Positions 55,035-64,000 of a DNA stretch of 64,000 nucleotides are shown here, piece by piece (the first letter of the stretch is position 1; each line of letters begins with the position of its first letter). Source of the DNA: Perkinsus marinus ATCC 50983 (taxonomy: Eukaryota; Perkinsozoa; Perkinsida; Perkinsidae); assembly GCF_000006405.1 (NCBI RefSeq), contig NW_003205333.1:115494-179493 (forward strand), read 5' to 3'. The notes below the pieces were generated by a model, which was given only the letters and a program-made list of their open reading frames with translations, had not been told where the DNA came from and made no database searches. Made by a program: the position numbers and the translations under genes.

Positions 55035-55542
55035 TCAAGGTCGGTAACAACTGCTGTAGTTTCTATCCGACCACCAACAGAGTTGACTTGAATCGAGTTC
55101 GCCTATAACATCACGAACTTCACTAGACACAATTACGATGTACACTACCCCATTAGAGCTGAAAGGATCCGGCTTCTTGTAGACGACCTGAATCGGACGA
55201 ATTCCGATTCTATAGAGCCAGCAGAGTCGTACTTTGAATTCCGAGAGCGCGATAGAAGTCTGGCCAGAAATGTCCATGGAGTGATTACCGTAACAGAGTG
55301 ACCCCGCATGAGAAACTTGTCTCGACAGAGGCACTTTGATAGGAAGCTGACGATAAGCGTCTCTTACACTGTCTTATCGCCCTACTTACTCCATCACTCG
55401 TTGCTTCCGGGTACCTCTGCTCAGCAGGGACGTACGAAGCGAATTTGTTATACGACGAAGCCGACCCTTTCACGTTCTCAGTGAAAACGGCGATGGACAA
55501 AGAATCGAGAGTAGCCCATATCAGCGGGAATCGCATATACAA
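55035..55542 (-). CDS. Unresolved minus-strand exons upstream of the protease
   Basis: Two open stretches (55035-55334 and 55285-55542) read like protein ([35 protein letters not shown]) but match no family I recognise. They could be 5' exons of the aspartic protease (propeptide region) or a separate small secreted-protein gene. Splice joins were not established. Confidence 0.3.
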
Positions 55543-55661
55543 TCTCGAGGATTGTCACGATATGCATCCTACGGGTGAAATTGACAACAAACTGTGCACA
55601 AAACCGTGTAAGGATGATCCCGAAGAAACTCCGCTAAGAGTAGCATCCCTCGAGGCCTCCT

Positions 55662-56107
55662 TTACTCAAGAGCGGTGAGAATATCAGAGTCACCAGCATC
55701 GAGGACGGCCATGCAGGAGACGCGGTAGAACCTACGGCAGGCGGTACCGAGGGCGTTGTTGTCACCGACGTAGTGATGGACACCAGTCTTGGAGAGCATG
55801 GCGTAGTACTCGATCTCGGAACGACGAAGAGCAGGGCAGTTGTTCGAGACGAGGACGAGCTTGGCGCTGCCGGAGCGGATCGCCTATAGAGAAAAACACG
55901 AGTAAAGGGAAATTGATTGATCACTGTAGATCGTCGCACCTTCATGGTAGACCTCCAGCCAATTGTGTACTTGCCAGATTTGAGAACAAGCTGCAAGCCG
56001 GCGTTAACGGACTCATGGGCCTTAGTCTGAAAAGGGGAAAGGATAATATTGCAGTAGTTAAAACCACACCGTTGGTGGTGGCGACATACCTGCTTCTTGG
56101 ACACCAT
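55662..56107 (-). CDS. RPL30: 60S ribosomal protein eL30
   Basis: Three exons with closed phases: 56090-56107 (MVSKKQ only), 55940-56026 and 55662-55883, with introns of 63 and 56 nt. The joined 108-residue protein is unmistakable: [59 protein letters not shown] and GDSDI near the end. eL30 is a core protein of the large ribosomal subunit that binds a kink-turn in 28S rRNA. TCTCTTTCAG lies about 30 nt upstream of the ATG, a likely acceptor for a spliced leader. The very short first coding exon is common for ribosomal protein genes. Confidence 0.97.
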
Positions 56108-57330
56108 AATTACGATGCTTCAGGGGTGCTTCCTGAAAGAGAACAACTCGTAATAGTGTCATCCACAGGGTGCAGCAACATCGGTAAAGTGTCAGCTATG
56201 CAGGTGGTCAGAAGTTGTTATTACCAGCAAGGTTTCTTGAGGAGGTTTGAGATTGGGCTCGCGCGAGGCCCACTCAGTGATATCGATCACTCGATCGATT
56301 TGGTAAAGTGATGTGCGATGACTTACCTAATCTTGCTCTCTTGCTTTAACTCGTTCATAAGTTTCCTTTTTGCGCATTTTTATTCTTGTCATTTGCAACC
56401 CCTGTCAACGCCACTGCCCTGGAGACACGCCTGTAGACATCAACCGTATCAGTCTAGCATAGATTCTCGACTTTGTTGAGGACGACGAGTAAATGTTTGA
56501 GACTGTATTGTCTCGGAATGCGCTCCCCCTGTCTCGCGAGGCTAGATGCTTTCCTTCTTAGCTTCACTACAACCCAATCGGCGAAACCTAGCCGAGAGCT
56601 CCTCGCTCTAGTGAGTTTAGCTGACTTTTCGGACTTCTGAAAGCTGCTGCGCATTGGGTGAATCGCATTGACCGCATAGTCGTCGAGACACCCAACTGTT
56701 GCGACGGTGTCACCATGACTTCCTTTGTGCGCAGAGTTGCGTCCTAGAGCTTCTCGAGGGTTCGTTTGTTCGCCGTTGAATCGATAATCAGGTTACTTCC
56801 GAGTCAAGCATCGACGACGCCTGCGAAATTGAGGAGAAGCCAACCCTGGACCTGCCTGCGTGGCTGATGACCGTTCTGTGTTTGTCGCTCACAGACAGTG
56901 CCCCCAACCACGACGATAAGTTGCAAATCGGGGAAAGCTCAAGCCGATCAACCAGAAAGGTAAGTGATAGGAGACGACGTCCTACGATCTCGTGCCAGCC
57001 GTAAACAGATGATTCCTTCGGCACGTCTCCTCATCCACATTTCAAGTAGGTTCATTAGGATATACATTCCGGCATGGAAGCCCTCAGATTGTCTTTCCCA
57101 CCGGCGCGACTTCGCTTGGATATCATTCTACTCAACTTGTGGGTATCGTCGTTACGGAGCCTCCTAAAGTGTCGGGGGGAAGTCGCTCTCGGATGATCGA
57201 ACGGAAATGATGCTTATCACTTGGTATCATTTTCATAACTCCAAATTGGTCCATGAAAGTTTTCATCTAATCAGAACATGTTTTGAGTTGTGTTGGAATA
57301 GGCTGAAGTTCCTTACTAATGTTTTAGTAC
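56108..57330. other. Spacer, no gene supported
   Basis: Contains the 5' flank of eL30. Open frames at 56454-56654 and 56788-57024 (minus) are unrecognised; GT..AG signals occur but no coherent protein was assembled. Confidence 0.3.
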
Positions 57331-57771
57331 ATGTTCGTAATGTCGAGTCTATCGGTGTTGGTGAAACTGACGATTTTTTTCGGTGCTATTACTTGCGCAT
57401 CTGGTTGGTTGGGAACGACAGCAACTAGCAGCATCATTCACTACGTCCCTCCAGAAGCTGTCGAGGCTTCATCTACACCTTTGTTGTATTCGTTCGAGTC
57501 TGGGCATGCGTCTTCTCATGCTGGTTCGGTAGATGTACAGGGTGTGCAGATGGCGAGCCCAACGGCTCTTTTTGTTATAGCTATTGTGGCAGCATATTGC
57601 GGCGACTTGTTCTTTGGAGAGAACTCGACAACAATTTCATCGTCGTCAATGTACTCGGCTACTGAAGATCCGACCATTACTCTTGTGGTGGAATCAACGC
57701 AGACTCCTAGCACTCAATCTTGGTATGGTCATGCTTCTACGGTCGAAACGTCTGCCACCATACCCGCCTAA
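57331..57771 (+). CDS. Ser/Thr-rich secreted or membrane protein, unknown family
   Basis: 146 codons, one exon. The N terminus (MFVMSSLSVLVKLTIFFGAITCASG) is a strong signal peptide with a likely cut after the Ala/Ser pair. A second hydrophobic run (ALFVIAIVAAYCGDLFF) near residues 79-95 could be a transmembrane helix. The rest is Ser/Thr/Glu-rich, with T-I-(T/S) and S-S clusters suited to O-glycosylation. This could be a surface protein. No homologue recognised; support is the signal/TM pattern and an ATG-to-stop frame. Confidence 0.45.
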   Translation: MFVMSSLSVLVKLTIFFGAITCASGWLGTTATSSIIHYVPPEAVEASSTPLLYSFESGHASSHAGSVDVQGVQMASPTALFVIAIVAAYCGDLFFGENSTTISSSSMYSATEDPTITLVVESTQTPSTQSWYGHASTVETSATIPA

Positions 57772-58965
57772 GTCAGGGGTGACTACGGCATCATCATCAT
57801 CAAGTTGTTCAAGTATACTAAGTAGCATTAACACTGTAATGTAGGTTGTGAATGATGATCTTTCACCAACAACAAGCACGTCGATGGTCGTGGTCATGGT
57901 CATCATTCCTATCATGATTATCGTCAAAGCCATGATCACACCTCTCAGGGTTTCTTTTCTTTGCATCTGTTTCCTCACCTGATGAGCAGTGACCTCACCT
58001 CTGCCTGGTGAGCTATCTGTCTCATCATGTGCTACTACATTAGATAATATAAGACGGTCTTTGTATGCATGGTGAGTTGCTTCGTATCATCTCTAAAACT
58101 AAGCCATAGGTTAATCTATGGGTGTGGTAAACTGCCGCTTTTAAAGTTAACACTGTCGTGCTCTGGACTCCTTATTCGACTTTCAGTCCATCGTCCTCTG
58201 TTTCCTATCATCAGAAGCGTGTCTCGACTGTAGTTCTTCGGCCAGTTTAGAGGTGACTATACAGCGAGGCAGCTCGCAGTGTCACTATTTGGCCTCGTCT
58301 CTGTTTTCCGCTTGAGTTCTTCGCACACTACGGTGTTTATGAGAAGATGAAAGGCTGGCTGATCTGTGAAGCCTTTGGGTGTTGCCAGCTTGCAATGAGA
58401 AGAGCAGTAATATTGATACACTGTTGTTGCATCTACTAATAATAGAGCTCATCGTCACTGACCGCCGTTATCGAATTATCGGCTCGTGTGGCAGTACAGC
58501 TGTAGATCAATACCCTACTTATTTTGTAACATATATCATCCTACATTCTGTATCTCGTGTTTTGTGTTCACACTAGTCATCATATGGGAGAACTCATCGT
58601 ACTGATTTGAATAGCAAGATCTTCAGAACACTGAGACCGAGCCATTCATCCTTACTCATGCATCGCCAACATCAGTCATGTTCTCGAAATTGTGTCACCA
58701 AGGCTTCACTAACTTGCAAGTAACTTGTTTGCCATCATCGGGTTATTTCGGGTTTTGTACGGGGAACACATACAGGCACTGATGTAACACTTGAACCCAA
58801 TGAGCCAGTGGACGCAAATAAACTTTAACTAACAAGGGGGCAGTCGTGCATGGCCCATGAGTCGCAGTGCTCTTACTATGAACGACAATGAATCATCAAT
58901 AATATCTTAATTTATGCTCGCTCGCCCATTAACACAATCCTCATCACACTGGGTTGTGAATCAGA
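57772..58965. other. Spacer, no gene supported
   Basis: Short frames only on both strands. Confidence 0.35.
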
Positions 58966-60746
58966 TGGACGAACAATCAAAGGGACGAACATGTTGGCGC
59001 ACGCCCACACAATCGATAAAGTCCTATGGACGAACATCTCGAATGGACGAACACTGAGTTGGACGAACATTGGCAGAGAAACGCAACAGAAGACGTTCAC
59101 GCTCAGAAACATCCACACTCATAATAACACACACGAAACTGTGAATAAACTGTATGATTGACACTTCCAGCTTACAGCTCGATATCCATCCGGCCTTGAA
59201 GGCGGTTGTTTTTGCCGGGCCTTCCGCGTTTTCGTGGGAATGGCTCTAGTCTCTTCTCCTGCAGACAACGAACCGCATGATCCCGCATTTTTCCTCATCG
59301 TAGGTGGCCTTCTCCGGATCGACAGTCGCTCGTTGGAGGGCGTACTCTGTCGCCCACGCCAATGTGAAGAGGCCGCAGTTTGCAGATCCGGGTGTCTGCT
59401 GTTGTGTGCGCAAACATACGCACTTTGTACCTTTGCCGAAGATAGCCGTCGTCACTTCACGCATAGGTCCAGGAATCGCGTTCATACCCAGTGCGCTATC
59501 GAGATATAGCACTAGTCCCTCGTGATTCCTGACAGCGAGGGCAAAATGCTTAGCTCCATAGTCGTATAAGGGTTGGATGATCGAGGGTGCATTGCTGAGG
59601 CTAGGAGCCTTCGGGATGCCCTCAAGCTGTGTTTTCATAACCTCTTATGATGCTGGAGTTATCGGAAGAGACTGCAGCAAACCTAAGCACCTAGTACACA
59701 GTAGGGCCATCCAGGTACCAACAGCCATGTCGGAAGTTTCGGTACAAGGTGAAGCTAAGTCGTGACGATCCAACACAGTGAGACGGAACTTGCCGAGTTG
59801 AGTATCATGTACCAACCAGTTAGGCGACGCGGTTGAGGACGATGGCCTACACTCAGGCGATCCATCGAGCTCCCCTGTTGATGCATTGGGTTCCTCCGCC
59901 GAACACTGAGAGTTTGGCTTCGGCCGCTGAGGCACCGATCCTTGGGATGCAGCTTCAACCTAACCGATCGATGCGCTTGGTGATGGTTGGGGTCGATGGT
60001 TAGCAGTCTTGTGAAACAAGTCCACGATTGAAGAGGATAGACCACCATCAGAATGTACAGGAGGCTGAGGAGGTTCGTCATCAGGGGACACCGGTGCGCG
60101 GGACTTGAGTGTCACATCCTGACTGGTAATATCCACCCGCTGACGCTTCCCCGGGCAGTGCGAAGAAAGATCGCCTCCAACTTGAGTGGAGCTGTTCTGG
60201 CTAGGCTTCAAATCGTCACCGTGGCCGAACTCCTGCTCTGCACTACCGTCATCATCATCATCGGAGTTGATGTCGACATCGTCGTTATTGCACTGAGCAG
60301 CGTGCTTGACTGCTCCCCTGACGACTCCACGGGCGAGCTTGAACCATTAATAGAGATCAGGTTCGTCAACCGGACGGCCGCAAAGAATTTTCAGCCTGGC
60401 GTCAAGCGCAACATATTCAGGCTTTCGATACCATGCATCACCGCGATCATACACGACAGCGTCAGCATATACTCCGCTGATGATCCGCCTTACCGCATCC
60501 ACCCAGACCCATAGGTGGAGTTACTTCAACTCCAACTAGTGCTGAGCGTCTGTTACACATGACTCTAGTGGAGGCAAGTAGATTTTGTGGTTCTGTTACC
60601 TAATTCGGACTTGTATCTTATTTCAGGACTTGAACTGTGATTGAAATGAGACCTGGGCATTAAGAGGAATTTAGGGCGAACGAGGTTCTTTTTGTGTTTT
60701 TTGGGCGTGCGCCAAATTGTTCGTCCTGTTGAGTGTTCGTGCCAAC
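58966..60746. mobile_element. Decayed DNA transposon with inverted ends and a Ulp1-type protease
   Basis: Left: repeated GGACGAACA (five times, 58,977-59,069) with TTGGCGCACGCCCA at 58,993. Right, inverted: TGGGCGTGCGCCAAATTGTTC (20-nt part at about 60,701-60,720) then TTCGTCC and GTTCGTGCC. The shared block is thus at both ends, in opposite orientation, 1.7 kb apart. Between them, on the minus strand, lies the remnant of one long protein ending in a C48-like cysteine protease. Ulp1-like proteases occur in several DNA transposon groups; the superfamily here is not determined and no target duplication was identified. Confidence 0.55.
59246..60510 (-). pseudogene. Ulp1/SENP-like (C48) cysteine protease protein, interrupted
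   Basis: The 3' part holds the protease fold: HFALAVRNHEG (catalytic His), YLDSALG (Asp), then Q..TPGSANCGLFTLAWA (Gln and catalytic Cys in NCGLF). Upstream, RLTVLDRHDL resembles the beginning of the Ulp1 domain. Earlier still are an acidic D-rich stretch, a basic GKRQRV (nuclear-signal-like) and a segment with VYDRGDAWYRKPEYVALD. The frame is interrupted in a few places, so the copy is probably dead. Ulp1 enzymes cut SUMO-like proteins, but those carried by transposons have unknown targets. Confidence 0.55.
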
Positions 60747-61064
60747 GATTAGGCACCATCACACTGTTGCAGATGTCTTGTACTTGCTCTGCGGGTTCCT
60801 GTGGGAAGTCTCGGTTCTCCCCTGTAGTCTCAGAATCATCAAAACTGTGCAGTGTTTGGAAGTACTCGACCGGCCTGTGTGTGTTGGGATGGGTTCATTA
60901 TGCTGCCTGCCATACGATGTAGAAGAAGGCAATTTGCCGAATTTCATGCAACACCTGGAAGGCTCATCTTTGTTGATGTCTTCGCGCTCGTCCATTTCTC
61001 TGTGCAGTCGGGGTCAATTTTGATACAACCTTGGGAGGATAGTATCTCCTGTGTTTGTTTGATC
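60747..61064. other. Possible continuation of the small secreted-protein gene
   Basis: Open minus-strand stretches (60759-60995 and 60944-61150) could be later exons of the gene starting at 61,280, but no phase-consistent join was found. Confidence 0.2.
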
Positions 61065-61280
61065 CTAATTGAGGAACGCACAAGCCCAGCTGAGATCTTG
61101 AACGAGACGGCCACGGATATATACGGAACAATATTTATCATGCAGATCATCGCAACACTTCGACTTCAATCTCATCAGCTTAGACTCGACCTGAAGACTA
61201 GCAACGACGGAGAGCACAGACGCTGGCTGAGCAAGTAGCAACAGAGACACGCATCCCAAAACAAAGGGGAAGCGGCTCAT
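61065..61280 (-). CDS. Small secreted protein, start exon
   Basis: MSRFPFVLGCVSLLLLAQPA then SVLS is a textbook signal peptide at the first ATG. The mature part is short, helical and has a Cys pair plus one further Cys (KSKCCDDLHDKYC). The frame stops at 61,065, but GTGCG near 61,080 could be a 5' splice site leading to more exons. No family recognised. Confidence 0.4.
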   Translation of the reverse strand: MSRFPFVLGCVSLLLLAQPASVLSVVASLQVESKLMRLKSKCCDDLHDKYCSVYIRGRLVQDLSWACAFLN

Positions 61281-61808
61281 CTATGAGACAGTCTTCGGCT
61301 TCATCAGAATGTTAGATTCATCAATAGCATCATCCGTAGGTGAAGAGTGATCAGGACATGTTCCGAAGGGCCTCGAAGAAATAGGCTTTAAATGCAGACT
61401 CATTTTCAGTTGCTGTGGTGGGATCGTTGATTAAATCGATGACAGACCCTCGAACTATGATCTCATCCTCTAAAGTCAGTAAACAGGACTGTATCGTATC
61501 TCATTGGATCAATCCGTGATTATGCTCATACACTGTTTGTGCTGCAATCCCGGATGCTAGTAGCCCCAGCGAAAATTGTGTTACTATACCGTTGCTATCA
61601 TAGATCGTAAATGATAGCATTCAAGATCTCTGAGGCTGCGGGTTTCTCGGGTAATCTCAATAGTCACTACACACAAGACAATCAATATTAGTGCTTATAT
61701 TTTGACACCTGGTTTTCAAGTCAATCACAACAACAGCATCATGCATTGTACGATCATCAAACTGACACCGATAAAATTATCCAACAACAGTATGGATCTG
61801 GATACAAG
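61281..61808. other. Spacer, no gene seen
   Basis: AT-rich, no open frame of note. Confidence 0.4.
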
Positions 61809-62594
61809 TTATAGATCGTCACAGTAGTGTCCAGTTTCATCATCATATTTACCGAGGTAGAGCCCCAGTTCATTCGCTGTCCCAGACCTGACCATTATTG
61901 GACGCAGCGTTCTCGAGCTCTGTCGAGCTGCGTCGTAGATCAACATCGACTTCGGGGTGTGAACGTGTGGAGCGAATTGATAGATCACTTCATCGCGTGT
62001 GTCCATCCTAGGCAGGGCATCAGCGAAGGTCGGTGTGCGGTAGGAGTCGTGCTGGTGTACATCCAGGCCGGATGTGATCCCGAAGCTTTCTCGGAGTGCT
62101 TTCTTTGTAGGAGCTCGGACTAATATTCGTGGCGGCGCCAATACGCTACTCGCACGATTCAAATGATAGGGCGTTGTAAGCTCGCTGTGACGCTCTACTT
62201 CGAACCTTCCACCTGTCTCATAAGAAATATCTTCCTCTCGATCCGCCTCGTGAAGTTCTGCTGATTGCCAAGACTGGTTCAATTCATTCAACCTCTTCTT
62301 CAAATCCGCTGCGACAGCCTGGTTGAGATCACGAATGATCAGTTGTGTTGTGAGCCTTCTGTTGAATGGGCTCGTCCGGTGCGGTAGAGACTCGCTCCTT
62401 GGCTCTTCCTCAGCAGGGATTTCTGTTTTCTCGTCAGCGATTATTTCTCCATACGCTCCGCTCATTCGCTGCTGTTGAGGTTCACTCTGAGACACGGAGC
62501 CATAGGATATATTTGAGCTTGAACTCGAGAACCCATCTTGCTCGTGTGCTAAGATAAAAAGAGAAGCTTGTGAAGCAGACCAGAATGCAGGCAT
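61809..62594 (-). CDS. Hypothetical protein, largely disordered
   Basis: 261 codons from the ATG at 62,594 to a stop at 61,809. Mostly polar and charged (Glu, Arg, Ser, Gln), with a helical stretch LIIRDLNQAVAADLKKRLNEL in the middle and a more ordered end (ELGLYLGKYDDETGHY). No family recognised. The first 16 codons may contain a short intron: CTG|GTCTGC..TATCTTAG would remove a hydrophobic bit (ASLFILA) that looks out of place. Coding is supported by length and composition only. Confidence 0.5.
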   Translation of the reverse strand: MPAFWSASQASLFILAHEQDGFSSSSSNISYGSVSQSEPQQQRMSGAYGEIIADEKTEIPAEEEPRSESLPHRTSPFNRRLTTQLIIRDLNQAVAADLKKRLNELNQSWQSAELHEADREEDISYETGGRFEVERHSELTTPYHLNRASSVLAPPRILVRAPTKKALRESFGITSGLDVHQHDSYRTPTFADALPRMDTRDEVIYQFAPHVHTPKSMLIYDAARQSSRTLRPIMVRSGTANELGLYLGKYDDETGHYCDDL

Positions 62595-63703
62595 AATCTC
62601 ATTTCACTCACGAGTCCTATAAGTATCGTCATAAGGGAAATTCCATTTAACACTTCTCAATCACTCACAAGTGCAGAGAAAGCTGATCAAAGGTGACCAG
62701 CGGGACGCAAAAGGTATATGGCCGTTGGATTATAAGAATTTCCCACAAGTTACAGTTAGGCTCCGTCTTGTATCGGTCCTCAGCCTTATCACCGTCCTCA
62801 TCGGCGTCTTTAGATCTCCCACCAGGACAGCAGTTACCCATCACTTGGATGAATCTATGAAAGATAAGCGGTAACCTTCCAGATTTTCATTCACTATATC
62901 CTGCGCTGATCAGCCGCGCTCGTCATTCCAATCGATCTATGTCTCGCTACAGCTAATCGATTTGAGCATAGCTGTCAACAATTTCGTATTGCGTTACACA
63001 CTTTCCTTCTTACACAAATGGTTAAGCACACTTCGACGATCCGCTCGTCCTAAGTGACTTGCGTTGATTGCGTTTCTTGTCACAAGTGCAATATAGACTC
63101 GGAACGTGTTGTCCGGCTCCGACGCACTGCGTCAGCCGTAGTGTGTTCAAGTCTTTCCGTACAAATCTGTGTTCATTCCAGCATTCCTTCTCCATAGATG
63201 CCCTCTCTAGGGGATATTCTTTGAAGGCTTAGCACCTGACTGGGATAGAAACGGTTGCTACCGAGGGCACCTGGTGTGTTGTCACTAGCGTGCTCTATCT
63301 GCAACGTATAGTTCGATGATGTTAAGCTGCTACTGAATGATGAAAACTCAGAGGCTTCTCCTGATTCTCAATGAATGAGAAAAACTTAAATGGATCGATA
63401 GGACTGATGCAGCAATTAAACTTGTTCATGGTTAAATCTGTGGTTTGGTAGCTCTGCCTTGTAGAATGTCCACTGATTTTACTGAGGGCATATCACAAAG
63501 GCTGCGAAAGAGTAGTGGTGAAGTGTCTTATCTGTGACATACGAGTTTTTAGGTAAGAGTGAAAGTGATCGATTTCGGAAAACGTCCCGAGATGCTTTCT
63601 CCTCATTTGCCCCGTCTGGGTTGAAGGTGCGTGTAGTCGAGAGAAACCTCGATCATTTTGAAGAATTAGGGCAAACTAGCATCGTTAGAGTCCTACATCG
63701 CCA
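62595..63703. other. Spacer and unresolved 5' exons of the coiled-coil gene
   Basis: Open frames at 62671-62874 and 63534-63755 (plus) are short; the second overlaps the next gene in another frame. Confidence 0.3.
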
Positions 63704-64000
63704 TGCAAAACGAAGAGCTTGCTGCTCAGAGGCAAGAGATAGAAGTTCTTCGTAACGAAAAGGTGAGGAGCACACGAATCAACCTGATAGTGAAATGTGA
63801 TCCAGGGGAGCTTGGAGCAACACTATCAAGGTCAACTACAAGACATGGAAAAGAATATCGTGGGTGATGTGCAGAAGATACAAGTGTTCTGCTATGCTGT
63901 ACAGCGAGTACGACAGTATATTTCTATCAGGATGAGGTCAAGAGGCACTTCGGCCAACAGAAAGCTGAAAATTCGAGATTGCAACAGCAAATTACTACAC
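63704..64000 (+). CDS. Coiled-coil protein, 5' part, runs off the window
   Basis: From the ATG at 63,704: MQNEELAAQRQEIEVLRNEK, then an intron 63763-63805, then GSLEQHYQGQLQDMEKNIVG, then a second intron ending at about 63,948 (TTTCTATCAG), then DEVKRHFGQQKAENSRLQQQ to the edge. Phases close at both joins. Heptad-like spacing of Leu/Ile/Val with many Gln, Glu and Lys indicates a long coiled coil. Such proteins are common in cilia and the cytoskeleton; the exact family is not recognised. An upstream exon is possible because CATCGTTAG precedes the ATG. Confidence 0.6.

Noticed and set aside
57694-57978. Minus-strand hydrophobic frame (Met/Ile/Thr-rich) opposite the Ser/Thr-rich secreted protein
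   Set aside because: Explained by CAT/GAT-rich low-complexity DNA; the plus strand has a better signal peptide and start.
58966-59070. GGACGAACA repeats considered as a CRISPR array
   Set aside because: Units are 9-10 nt with irregular short spacing, in a eukaryotic genome, and the block recurs inverted 1.7 kb away as a transposon end.

Overview
Nuclear DNA of a protist, most likely a Perkinsus-type alveolate. Reasons seen in the sequence: genes are dense, on both strands, and split by very short introns (mostly 44-65 nt, GT..AG); one gene family sits in a near-identical multi-copy array; a one-finger CCCH protein has the spacing common in alveolates; and pyrimidine-rich AG acceptors lie just upstream of several start codons, as expected where a spliced leader is added in trans. 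The genus is an inference; no rRNA or organelle marker is present.

Layout. 1-3.36 kb: 3' part of a gene for a disordered, repeat-bearing protein (+). 3.7-18.6 kb: five nearly identical intronless phosphoglucomutase (PGM2-type) genes, two on the minus strand then three on the plus strand, i.e. a large inverted array around 9.9-11 kb with one 100-N assembly gap. Each gene carries the same 5' leader, and all have the same 3' block of three small hairpins. 20.3-29.5 kb (minus strand): a CCCH-finger protein, an AT-hook/zinc-ribbon/WD40-like protein, a membrane protein and a Mei2-type RNA-binding protein. 31.2-32.0 kb: a fold-back element with 155-bp inverted arms. 33.0-36.1 kb (+): a two-finger CCCH RNA-binding protein and an SH3-domain protein. 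39.8-49.8 kb (+): a co-directional run of a ribosomal-L1-domain protein (Utp30/RSL1D1 type), a nucleostemin-type GTPase, two tandem PAP2/dolichyldiphosphatase-like genes and a mitochondrial PPR-like gene. 50.6-56.1 kb (minus): an 11-mer-repeat LEA/perilipin-like protein, a pepsin-type aspartic protease and ribosomal protein eL30. 57-64 kb: small secreted or membrane proteins, a decayed Ulp1-protease transposon with inverted ends, and the start of a coiled-coil gene.

How the parts relate. The L1-domain protein and the nucleostemin GTPase are both ribosome-assembly factors and are neighbours 186 bp apart; eL30 is a ribosomal protein further on. The PGM array suggests high demand for sugar-phosphate or pentose-phosphate interconversion, with copies kept alike by gene conversion or recent duplication. 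A hAT-like miniature transposon family (five copies in 10 kb) and tRNA-like sequences sit mainly inside introns, turning 50-nt introns into introns of 200-270 nt. Exon boundaries given here were read by eye from frame and splice-site agreement; they are reliable where phases close (Mei2, CCCH, SH3, nucleostemin, eL30) and approximate elsewhere.
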